Of a stretch of 64,000 nt of DNA, positions 24,572-34,835 are shown one piece after another; position 1 is the first letter of the stretch, and the number at the start of each line of letters is the position of its first letter. Where the stretch lies: NCBI GenBank assembly GCA_022376925.1, contig JAIOJX010000006.1, positions 56,329,658 through 56,393,657 on the forward strand, read 5' to 3'. The notes beneath the pieces were generated by a model, which had not been told where the DNA came from, ran no database searches, and worked only from the letters and a program-made list of their open reading frames with translations. Both the position numbers and the translations under genes were made by a program. Source of the DNA: Tragulus kanchil. Taxonomy: Eukaryota; Chordata; Mammalia; Artiodactyla; Tragulidae.

Positions 24572-24575
<4 letters not shown>

Positions 24576-24576
<1 letters not shown>

Positions 24577-26990
24577 TACAAGAAACTCACATCAGACGTA
24601 AGGACACGCATAGACTGAAAATGAGAGGATGGAGAAACATATTCCATGCAAATGGAAATCAAAGGAAAGTTGTAGGAACAATCCTCATATCAGACAAAAT
24701 AGACCTTAAAATAAAGATGATTATAAGAGACAAGGCAGGACACGACATCATGATCAAGGGATCGATCCAAGAGGAAGATGTAACAGTCATAAATATCTAT
24801 GCATCCAACACAGAAGCACCCCAATGCATAAGACAAACACTCTCAGACATCAGAGAAGAAATTCATAATAACACAATAATAGTAGGAGACTTTAACACTC
24901 CTCTCACACCAATGGACAGATCATCAAAACAGAAAATTAATGAAGAAACATAAGCCTTAAAGGAAACACTAGAAGAGATGGACCTCATGGATATCTTTAG
25001 CACCTTCCATCCAAAAGCAGAAGAATCCACTTTCTTCTCAAGTGCTCATGGAACATTCTCCAGGATAGACCACATCTTGGGCCACAAATCAAACCTCAGT
25101 CCATTCAAGACAATTGAAATTATATCAACCATTTTCTCTGACCACAACACAATGAGACTAGAGAAAAATCGCAGGAACAAAACTGCTGATAACACAAGCA
25201 TATGGAGACTAAACACACATACCTAAAAAATAAACTGACTACCGAGCAAATCAAAGGAGAAATTTTAAAAAGTTCATTGAAGAAAATGAAAATGAACACA
25301 CACAACAGTGCAAAACCTATGGGATATCGCAAAAGCAGTCCTAAGAGGGAAGTTAATAACAATACAATCCTACCTCAAGAAACAAGAAAAATATCAAACA
25401 GACAACCTAACTCTACACTTAAAGCAACTGGAGAAGGAAGACCAAAAATACCCCAAATCTATCAGAAAAAGAGAAATCATAAAGATCAGAGCAGAGATAA
25501 ATGAAAAAGAAATGAAAGAAGCAATAGTAAAGACAAATAGAATGAGAAACTGGTTCTTCAAAAAGATAAACAAAATCGACAAATCGCTGGCCAGACTCAT
25601 CAGGAAAAAGAGAGAGAAGAACCAGATCAACAAAATCAAAAATGAAAAAGGAGAGATTACAACAGATAATGCAGAAATCCAAAGGATTATAAGAGAGTAT
25701 TATGAACAACTATATGGCAACAAACTGGACAACCTGGAAGAAATGGACAGTTTCTTGGAGAAGATTAATCTCCCAAGACTGAACCAGGAAGAAATAGAAA
25801 CTATAAACAACCGAATCACAAGCTCAGAAATGGAATTTGTGATCAAAAATCTACCCAAAAATAAAAGCCCAGGACCAGATGGCTTCACAGGTGAATTCCA
25901 CCAAATATTTAATGAAGAGCTAATGCCTATCCTTCTGAAACTCTCAAAAATTGCACAGGAGGCAATACTTCCAAACACATTCTACAAGATTGCTGTCACC
26001 CTAATACCAAAACCAGGCAAGGACAACACAAAAAAAGAAAATTATAGACCAATATCACTGATGAATTTAGACACCAAAATCTTCAACAAAATCCTAGCAA
26101 ACAGAATTCAACCACACATCAAAAGACTCATACATCATGATCAACTCATGTTCATCCTAGGCATGCAAGTATTCTTTAATATCTGCAAATCAATCAGTGT
26201 GATACACCATATCAACAAATTGAGAGACAAAAACCACATGATAATCTCAATAGGTGCAGAAAAAGCCTTTGACAAAATCTAGCACTCATTTATGATAAAA
26301 ACTCTTCAAAAAATGGGTATAGATGGAACCTACCCTCAGCACAGTGAAAGCCATATATAGAAGCCCACAGTGAACATTATTCTCAATGGAGAAAAACTGA
26401 AAGCATTCCCTCTAAGATCAGGAACAAGACAAGGGTGTCCACTTTCACCACGATTATTCATCATAGTCCTGGAAGTTCTAGCAACAGCAATAAGAGAAGA
26501 AAAAGAAATAAAAGAAATCCAGATTGGAAAAGAAGCAGTAAAACTCTATTTGCAGACAACATGATATTATACATAGAAAGCCCCAAAGACACTATTACAA
26601 AACTAATAGAGCTAATCAGCGAATTCAGCAAAGTTGCAGGATACAAAATCAATACACAGAAATCACTGGCATTCCTATATACAAACAATGGGAAATCAGA
26701 AAACAAAATCAAAGATGCAATCCCCTTCATCATTGCTCCCGAAAGAATAAAATATCTAGGAATAAACTTACCCAAAGAAATGAAAAAACTGTACACAGAA
26801 AATTACAGAACACTCATGAAAGAAATTATAGAAGACTTAAACAGATGGAGAGATATTCTATGTTCCTGGGTCAGAATAATCAATATTGTGAAAATGACCA
26901 GACTACCAAATATCATCCACAGGTTCAATGTTACCTATCAAATTACCAATGACATTCTTCACAGAACTAGACCAAAGAATAACACAGTTC
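24576..26990 (+). pseudogene. L1 ORF2 pseudogene, endonuclease and reverse transcriptase
   Basis: Readable endonuclease motifs are 'LQETH', 'NIYASN', 'GDFNTPL' and 'SDHN'; the first part with its catalytic Asn is missing. Stops lie at 24,951 and 25,224, with frameshifts near 25,210 and 25,300. A 324-codon frame (25,308-26,282) then covers the linker and reverse transcriptase ('[12 protein letters not shown]', '[20 protein letters not shown]'). The catalytic region reads 'SIGAEKAFD', with Gly for the usual Asp. Further stops lie at 26,280 and 26,358, with a shift near 26,550. The FADD box reads FADN. Two catalytic acidic residues are therefore altered as well as the frame, and the product would be inactive. 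Confidence 0.9.
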
Positions 26991-28081
26991 ATATTTAATG
27001 AAGAGCTAATGCCTATCCTTCTGAAACTCTCAAAAATTGCACAGGAGGCAATACTTCCAAACACATTCTACAAGATTGCTGTCACCCTAATACCAAAACC
27101 AGGCAAGGACAACACAAAAAAAGAAAATTATAGACCAATATCACTGATGAATTTAGACACCAAAATCTTCAACAAAATCCTAGCAAACAGAATTCAACCA
27201 CACATCAAAAGACTCATACATCATGATCAACTCATGTTCATCCTAGGCATGCAAGTATTCTTTAATATCTGCAAATCAATCAGTGTGATACACCATATCA
27301 ACAAATTGAGAGACAAAAACCACATGATAATCTCAATAGGTGCAGAAAAAGCCTTTGACAAAATCTAGCACTCATTTATGATAAAAACTCTTCAAAAAAT
27401 GGGTATAGATGGAACCTACCCTCAGCACAGTGAAAGCCATATATAGAAGCCCACAGTGAACATTATTCTCAATGGAGAAAAACTGAAAGCATTCCCTCTA
27501 AGATCAGGAACAAGACAAGGGTGTCCACTTTCACCACGATTATTCATCATAGTCCTGGAAGTTCTAGCAACAGCAATAAGAGAAGAAAAAGAAATAAAAG
27601 AAATCCAGATTGGAAAAGAAGCAGTAAAACTCTATTTGCAGACAACATGATATTATACATAGAAAGCCCCAAAGACACTATTACAAAACTAATAGAGCTA
27701 ATCAGCGAATTCAGCAAAGTTGCAGGATACAAAATCAATACACAGAAATCACTGGCATTCCTATATACAAACAATGGGAAATCAGAAAACAAAATCAAAG
27801 ATGCAATCCCCTTCATCATTGCTCCCGAAAGAATAAAATATCTAGGAATAAACTTACCCAAAGAAATGAAAAAACTGTACACAGAAAATTACAGAACACT
27901 CATGAAAGAAATTATAGAAGACTTAAACAGATGGAGAGATATTCTATGTTCCTGGGTCAGAATAATCAATATTGTGAAAATGACCAGACTACCAAATATC
28001 ATCCACAGGTTCAATGTTACCTATCAAATTACCAATGACATTCTTCACAGAACTAGACCAAAGAATAACACAGTTCATATG
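25905..28081 (+). repeat. Tandem duplication D9 (period 1086)
   Basis: Copy 1 is 25,905-26,990 and copy 2 is 26,991-28,081, inside L1 ORF2. I see no difference between the copies. The switch is at a shared 'catat': 'acagttcatatttaatgaa' in copy 1 against 'acagttcatatggaaacac' in copy 2. Confidence 0.95.
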
Positions 28082-29356
28082 GAAACACAAAAGACACCAA
28101 ATAGCTAAAGCAATCCTGCAAAAGAAGAATGAAGCTGAAGGGATCAGCCTCCCTAACTTCAAACTATACCAGAAAGCAACAGTCATCAAGACAGTATGGT
28201 ATTGGCACAAAAATAGATATATAAAATGGAACAGACAGAGCGCCCAGAGATAAACCCACACACCTATGGGTGCCTTATTTTTGATGAAGGTGGTGAAACT
28301 ATAAAATGGGACAAAGACAGCCTCTTCAACAAATGGTGCTAGGAAACCTGGAGAGCTACATGCAAAAAAATAAAGTTGGAACATTCCCTGACACCATACA
28401 CAAAGATCAACTCGAAATGGATTAAAGACCTAGATGTAAGACCAGAAATCACCAAACTCTTAGAGGAGAATATAGGCAAAACACTCTAGGACATAAATCA
28501 AAGCAAGATCCTCTCTGACCCACCTACTAGAGTAGCAGAACTAAAAAAAAAATTAACATATGGGATCTAATGAAACTTCAAAGCTTTTGTACAGCAAAAG
28601 AAACTACAAAAAAAGGTGGACAGACAACTCACAGAGTGGGAGAAAATAACAGCAAATGAAACAATAGACAAAGAATTAATCTCCAAAATCTACAAGCATC
28701 TTAGCACCGGAAAAGTGAACAACCCAATCAAAAAATGGGAAAAAGATCTAAATAGACATATCACCAAGGAGGACACGGAGATGGCCAAAAAAACACAAAA
28801 ACAAAAAAACATGAGATGACGCTCAACCTCGCTTATTATTAGAGAAATGCAAATCAAAGCTACAATGAGATACCACCTCACACCTGTCAGAATGGCCATC
28901 ATCAATACATGGACAGACAATAATTGCTGGAGAGGATGCAGAGGAAAGGGAACACTCCTGCATTGCTGGTGAAAATGTAAATTGATACAGCCTCTATGGA
29001 AGACAGTATGGAGATTTCTTAAAAAACTAACAATAGAAGCACCATACGACCCAGCAATCTCACTCTTAGGCTTATACCCTGATAAAATCAAAACTGAAAG
29101 AAGCATCTGTACCCCAATGTTCATGGCAACTCTCTATACAGTAGCTAGAACATGGAACCAACCTAGAAGTCCATTGACGAGTGAATGGATTGAAAAGCTC
29201 TGGTACATATACACAATGGAGAACTACTCAGCTATAAAAAATGCAGAAGAATCAGTCCTAATGAGGTGGATGGAGCTAGAACCTATTATACAAAGTGAAG
29301 TCAGTGAAAAAGAGAAAGACAAGTATAGTAAGCTAACACATATATATAGAATCTAG
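26991..29356 (+). pseudogene. L1 ORF2 pseudogene, repeated RT and C-terminal part
   Basis: D9 repeats the reverse transcriptase from '[11 protein letters not shown]' and then reads on into the C-terminal part ('[20 protein letters not shown]'), with a frameshift near 28,010. Later blocks are '[14 protein letters not shown]' and the 124-codon frame 28,982-29,356 with '[10 protein letters not shown]' and 'WYIYTMENYSAIKN'. The Gly and FADN changes and the stops seen in the first copy are all present here too. The C-terminal block recurs at 30,173-30,547 through D10. Confidence 0.85.
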
Positions 29357-30773
29357 TAAGATGGTACTGATAACACACGCAGTGAAGAGTTGGAAAAACA
29401 AATGTAGAGAACAGACATATGGACATTGTGGGGAATGAACAGGGGGTGGGAGGCATAGAGGGAGTAATCTGGAAACCTATCCTATCTTATGTGAAAAAGA
29501 TAGCTATTGTCATTGTGCTGTGGGAATAGGGGATCCTGCAGGGGTGCTGTGAGATGCCTGGGAGGGGGTTGGAGGAGGGATTCACCATACACAAAGATCA
29601 ACTCGAAATGGATTAAAGACCTAGATGTAAGACCAGAAATCACCAAACTCTTAGAGGAGAATATAGGCAAAACACTCTAGGACATAAATCAAAGCAAGAT
29701 CCTCTCTGACCCACCTACTAGAGTAGCAGAACTAAAAAAAAAATTAACATATGGGATCTAATGAAACTTCAAAGCTTTTGTACAGCAAAAGAAACTACAA
29801 AAAAAGGTGGACAGACAACTCACAGAGTGGGAGAAAATAACAGCAAATGAAACAATAGACAAAGAATTAATCTCCAAAATCTACAAGCATCTTAGCACCG
29901 GAAAAGTGAACAACCCAATCAAAAAATGGGAAAAAGATCTAAATAGACATATCACCAAGGAGGACACGGAGATGGCCAAAAAAACACAAAAACAAAAAAA
30001 CATGAGATGACGCTCAACCTCGCTTATTATTAGAGAAATGCAAATCAAAGCTACAATGAGATACCACCTCACACCTGTCAGAATGGCCATCATCAATACA
30101 TGGACAGACAATAATTGCTGGAGAGGATGCAGAGGAAAGGGAACACTCCTGCATTGCTGGTGAAAATGTAAATTGATACAGCCTCTATGGAAGACAGTAT
30201 GGAGATTTCTTAAAAAACTAACAATAGAAGCACCATACGACCCAGCAATCTCACTCTTAGGCTTATACCCTGATAAAATCAAAACTGAAAGAAGCATCTG
30301 TACCCCAATGTTCATGGCAACTCTCTATACAGTAGCTAGAACATGGAACCAACCTAGAAGTCCATTGACGAGTGAATGGATTGAAAAGCTCTGGTACATA
30401 TACACAATGGAGAACTACTCAGCTATAAAAAATGCAGAAGAATCAGTCCTAATGAGGTGGATGGAGCTAGAACCTATTATACAAAGTGAAGTCAGTGAAA
30501 AAGAGAAAGACAAGTATAGTAAGCTAACACATATATATAGAATCTAGTAAGATGGTACTGATAACACACGCAGTGAAGAGTTGGAAAAACAAATGTAGAG
30601 AACAGACATATGGACATTGTGGGGAATGAACAGGGGGTGGGAGGCATAGAGGGAGTAATCTGGAAACCTATCCTATCTTATGTGAAAAAGATAGCTATTG
30701 TCATTGTGCTGTGGGAATAGGGGATCCTGCAGGGGTGCTGTGAGATGCCTGGGAGGGGGTTGGAGGAGGGATT
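28392..30773 (+). repeat. Tandem duplication D10 (period 1191)
   Basis: Copy 1 is 28,392-29,582 and copy 2 is 29,583-30,773. They cover the C-terminal part of L1 ORF2 and part of the 3' UTR. I see no difference between the copies. The join is 'ggaggagggattcaccata', where the real continuation is 'ggaggagggattggggcca'. Confidence 0.95.
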
Positions 30774-30859
30774 GGGGCCAGGGATATACATATGACTAAT
30801 CTGGGATTATACATATCTGTAAACAACAAAACACTCTAAAACTAAAAATTAAAAAAAAC

Positions 30860-31075
30860 AAAACTAGAAGTAGATTGGTGATTGCCTATGGCTGGGGCAT
30901 TTGAGATGATACTAAAAGGTTTAGGATTTCTGTATAAGGCAATGAGAATGTTCTGAAACTGATCATGATGATGGTTGCATATATCTGTGAATATTTGCAA
31001 AATCATTAGATTGTACACTTTATATGGATAACTTATATGATATGTGAGTTATTATGTCAATAAAGCTATCATAAA
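30860..31075 (+). mobile_element. Old L1 3' UTR, distal segment of the nest
   Basis: Resumes the old L1 after the younger L1 insertion: 'tagattggtgattgcctat', 'gaatgttctgaaactgatc', 'gattgtacactttatatgg', 'gtcaataaagct'. These are typical of the 3' UTR of old mammalian L1 of the L1MB/L1MA kind. Together with 19,625-19,893 and 24,110-24,394 it makes one collinear element. Confidence 0.8.
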
Positions 31076-31338
31076 CAACCTTATAGGGACACAGACATAA
31101 AGAACAGGCTTAGGGTCACAATGAGTGAGGGTAAGTGTGGGAGAGAGTAGAACTCAAACATATACATTACTATATGTAAAATAGATAGCCAGCAGGGCTA
31201 TCCCTGTACGATGCAGGGAACCAAAAGCAGGGGCTTTGTGACAGCACTGAGTAGTGGGATGGGGAGGGAGGTTTAAGAGGAGGTGACATATATATACCTG
31301 TGGCTGGTTCATGTTGATGTATTCAATCCCTCAATAGG
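31076..31338 (+). mobile_element. Ruminant L1 3' UTR fragment
   Basis: 'aaatagatagccagcaggg', 'gatgcagggaaccaaaagc' and 'tatacctgtggctggttcat' match a ruminant L1 3' UTR. The element appears to continue at 31,786-31,850 ('aaaccatcgcagtattgta', 'ccttcaattaaaaataaaa'), so it is interrupted by the SINEs between. Confidence 0.7.
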
Positions 31339-31339
31339 G

Positions 31340-31495
31340 AAGGGGAATAGAGCTGGGAAGATCACTTGGAGAAGGGAATGGTTATCTACTTCAGTACTCT
31401 TGCCTGGAAAATTCCATGGACTGAGGAGCCTGGCAAGCTACAGTCCATGGAGTCACATAGAGTTGCACACAACTTAGTGACTGAGCAACAACAAT
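31340..31495 (+). mobile_element. Bov-A SINE fragment
   Basis: BovB-derived SINE body without a clear tRNA head: 'gggaagatcacttggagaag', 'cagtactcttgcctgg', 'ctacagtccatggagtcac'. Plus strand. Confidence 0.8.
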
Positions 31496-31591
31496 CATTA
31501 AGGAAACATTAAAAATCTGCAAATTTTAACAATATTATATATTAACATCTATTCATTAAGGGCCCCAAAGCAGGGATGCCTAGTCTATATC

Positions 31592-31785
31592 AAAGGCTCC
31601 CATGGTGGCTCAGAGGTTTACCATCTACCTGCAATGAAGGAGACTCAGATTCTATCCCAGAGTCAGGAAGATCCCTTGGAGAAGGGAAAGGCTACCAACT
31701 TCTTGAAGAATTTCATGGACAGAGGAGACTGGCGAGCTACAGTCCATGGAGCTACAGAGTCAGATATGACCTAGCAACTAACACT
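31592..31785 (+). mobile_element. Bov-tA SINE
   Basis: Has the tRNA-derived head ('ctcccatggtggctcagag') and body ('aagatcccttggagaaggg', 'agctacagtccatggagct'). Frames crossing it are artefacts. Confidence 0.85.
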
Positions 31786-31852
31786 TTTATGTTTCATGGC
31801 AGAAACCATCGCAGTATTGTAATTATCCTTCAATTAAAAATAAAATAAAAAT

Positions 31853-32220
31853 TAGGACTTTCCTGGTAGCTCAGTGGTAAAGAGTTCACCTGCCAATGTA
31901 GGAGACATGAATTCGACCCCTGATCCAGGAAGATCCCACATGCTGCAGAGCAGTTAAGCTCGTGAGTGGTAACTACTGAGTTTTGCTCTAGAGCTTCAGA
32001 GCTGCAACTGTTGGGCCCATGTGCCACAAGTACTGAAACCCATGAGCCCTAGACCCCGAGTTTCACAACAAGAAAAGTCATTGCAACAAGAAGCCTGCTC
32101 ACTTCAACTAGCTAGTAGCCTGCACTCTCTGCAACTATAGAAGAGCCTGTTGCAGCAGTGAAAAACCCAGAATAGCCAAAATTAATAAATAAAACAATAA
32201 ATAAAATAAAATTAATAAAA
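31853..32220 (+). mobile_element. Long tRNA-derived SINE (CHR/ART2-like)
   Basis: 'gactttcctggtagctcag' head, then 'aagatcccacatgctgcag' and several degenerate repeats of 'caactac', 'gagcc' and 'ttgcaacaagaagcctgc', ending in an (AATAAA)-rich tail. This is the older cetartiodactyl type with a repetitive body, different from the CHR-type copies at 12.6, 49.7 and 57.6 kb. Confidence 0.75.
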
Positions 32221-33500
32221 CAACCTTGTGGGCTTTCTGTGTGTCAGATTTTAATTGATTCAATTAGACAAAATCCACGCATACAAACTTCTTCCAGATG
32301 ATCCTTTCTCTGGTACTTTGTGAGGGTGCTGTGAGAAACAACCCTGAGATTTTTAAAACTTCTTTTATAGAAAGAAAAGATCTATGAAACATGCCATTAA
32401 GATTCTTAGAATAACTTTTGTATAGCTGAAAGGATCATGAGTTCTTAGGTCTTTCTGAGGTCTTAACAAAGACTCTTACAGTTTAAATCTGCACCTGATT
32501 TTTGATCTGGAGTCATTTTTTTTTTTTTTTTTACCTTGAGAATAATTTTCTGGAAGATAATGGAGGTAAGAAATGGCTTTATTTTCAAACTCAGCAAGCT
32601 ATGGCTCCCTTTTGCATTTTAAAATTGTTTCAAAAGCATAAAGTAGCTTACATTTCTCTTTTATTTTAGCACAGGCTGCTGTAAGATACTAGGTAAACTT
32701 ACTTTACATATTTCCTAGAAAATCATCTCAGTCAAATCCAAGAGTATATGAGGCACACTTTATATTTTCCATTTTAGCCCAAGTGACAATAGTGATAAAC
32801 ATTCTATCACCACTTGGCAAGTGTCTTCTTTCCTTTAGCTCTTAAAATTATTTTCTTCACGGTTCTTCAAACTCACACTAAGAGCATTCCAGATATCAAT
32901 AACAGCCTCCCTCAAGGCTCTTTCCACTTCTACCCAAGGTCCAAATTCAAAACTTAGTTACACGTGATTTGGGTTTCTATTATAGCATAATCCCACTTTC
33001 AGGTGAAATTTGGTATCCACTTGGATTGCATTACTGTTTTCCCATTTAAAACACAATGATCCATAGTCTCATTCAATACATAGTCAACCCATTCAATATA
33101 TTTTAAAGAATTAATTAGATTTGGTTGATGATGGTTGCATCGATTTATAATCTAGGAGTGATGGTCAATAAATTGTGTGACAGAATGGGATGAGGCAGTT
33201 AAATTACCTTCAAAACAATTACTAAGTTGTTTGATTCAAATTAGTCCTCAAGGGTACTGTGAAGGCCAGAGCTGCTCAGGCTTAGGCCTAGTCAGAATAG
33301 GAGCTTCCCAAGAGCAATGCTTTCAGTTCTTATGTTGTTATGGGACACAGAATACTCATATCTTCTAAATTAAATATCCCACCTAATATGACCCAGATGT
33401 ATTCACAGATATTAATTCCTGAGATGCTATTCAAAGAAAATATGTTGCAAAGAGATTTCTACTTATGAATGCAGCATGGTCAATGATGTCTGGAAAAATT
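32221..33500. other. Intergenic, no recognised gene
   Basis: A T run at about 32,518-32,532 and otherwise unremarkable DNA. From 32,691 it lies in D11. The 63-codon frame at 33,177 (repeated at 34,250) is not recognised. Confidence 0.5.
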
Positions 33501-34835
33501 CAAACAAACGGTTCATTCAGATACTCTACCTACTTTGCAAATGAATAGTTTGCTTGCTATTGAGTTATATGGGTTCTCATATTTTGGACATTAGCCCGTT
33601 ATTAAATATATGGTTTGCAAATGTTTTCTCCGACTAGACAGATTGCTTTTAGATATTATTGATTGTTTCTTTTGTTGTGTAAGTTTTAGCTTGATTAGGC
33701 CCACTTGATTTTAGCTTTTGTTTCATATTCAAAACAGTTATTCCCAAGATGAATGCCAAGGCCAGGTAAACTTACTTTACATATTTCCTAGAAAATCATC
33801 TCAGTCAAATCCAAGAGTATATGAGGCACACTTTATATTTTCCATTTTAGCCCAAGTGACAATAGTGATAAACATTCTATCACCACTTGGCAAGTGTCTT
33901 CTTTCCTTTAGCTCTTAAAATTATTTTCTTCACGGTTCTTCAAACTCACACTAAGAGCATTCCAGATATCAATAACAGCCTCCCTCAAGGCTCTTTCCAC
34001 TTCTACCCAAGGTCCAAATTCAAAACTTAGTTACACGTGATTTGGGTTTCTATTATAGCATAATCCCACTTTCAGGTGAAATTTGGTATCCACTTGGATT
34101 GCATTACTGTTTTCCCATTTAAAACACAATGATCCATAGTCTCATTCAATACATAGTCAACCCATTCAATATATTTTAAAGAATTAATTAGATTTGGTTG
34201 ATGATGGTTGCATCGATTTATAATCTAGGAGTGATGGTCAATAAATTGTGTGACAGAATGGGATGAGGCAGTTAAATTACCTTCAAAACAATTACTAAGT
34301 TGTTTGATTCAAATTAGTCCTCAAGGGTACTGTGAAGGCCAGAGCTGCTCAGGCTTAGGCCTAGTCAGAATAGGAGCTTCCCAAGAGCAATGCTTTCAGT
34401 TCTTATGTTGTTATGGGACACAGAATACTCATATCTTCTAAATTAAATATCCCACCTAATATGACCCAGATGTATTCACAGATATTAATTCCTGAGATGC
34501 TATTCAAAGAAAATATGTTGCAAAGAGATTTCTACTTATGAATGCAGCATGGTCAATGATGTCTGGAAAAATTCAAACAAACGGTTCATTCAGATACTCT
34601 ACCTACTTTGCAAATGAATAGTTTGCTTGCTATTGAGTTATATGGGTTCTCATATTTTGGACATTAGCCCGTTATTAAATATATGGTTTGCAAATGTTTT
34701 CTCCGACTAGACAGATTGCTTTTAGATATTATTGATTGTTTCTTTTGTTGTGTAAGTTTTAGCTTGATTAGGCCCACTTGATTTTAGCTTTTGTTTCATA
34801 TTCAAAACAGTTATTCCCAAGATGAATGCCAAGGA
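32691..34835 (+). repeat. Tandem duplication D11 (period 1073)
   Basis: Copy 1 is 32,691-33,763 and copy 2 is 33,764-34,835. I see no difference between copies. Copy 2 overlaps the first copy of D12, so the stretch 33,390-33,762 is present three times (also 34,463-34,835 and 35,681-36,053). Confidence 0.95.

Larger units (their letters stand above)
24395..30859 (+). mobile_element. Younger L1 inserted in old L1, inflated by D9 and D10
   Basis: The L1 is flanked by a likely 14-base target duplication (24,381-24,394 'aaaactgaaagtag'; 30,860-30,873 'aaaactagaagtag'). It begins with about 140 bases of non-ORF sequence, a (TA)n run at 24,545-24,571, then ORF2 from the endonuclease. It ends with an L1 3' UTR ('aacagggggtgggaggcat', 'ctgtaaacaacaaaacact') and an A-rich tail. 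After removing D9 and D10 it is about 4.2 kb. ORF1 and the start of ORF2 are missing, so there is an internal deletion or a complex 5' end near the TA run. Confidence 0.85.

Noticed and set aside
25308..26282. The longest open frame in the window (324 codons)
   Set aside because: It is part of a decayed L1 ORF2 with a catalytic Asp changed to Gly and stops on both sides.
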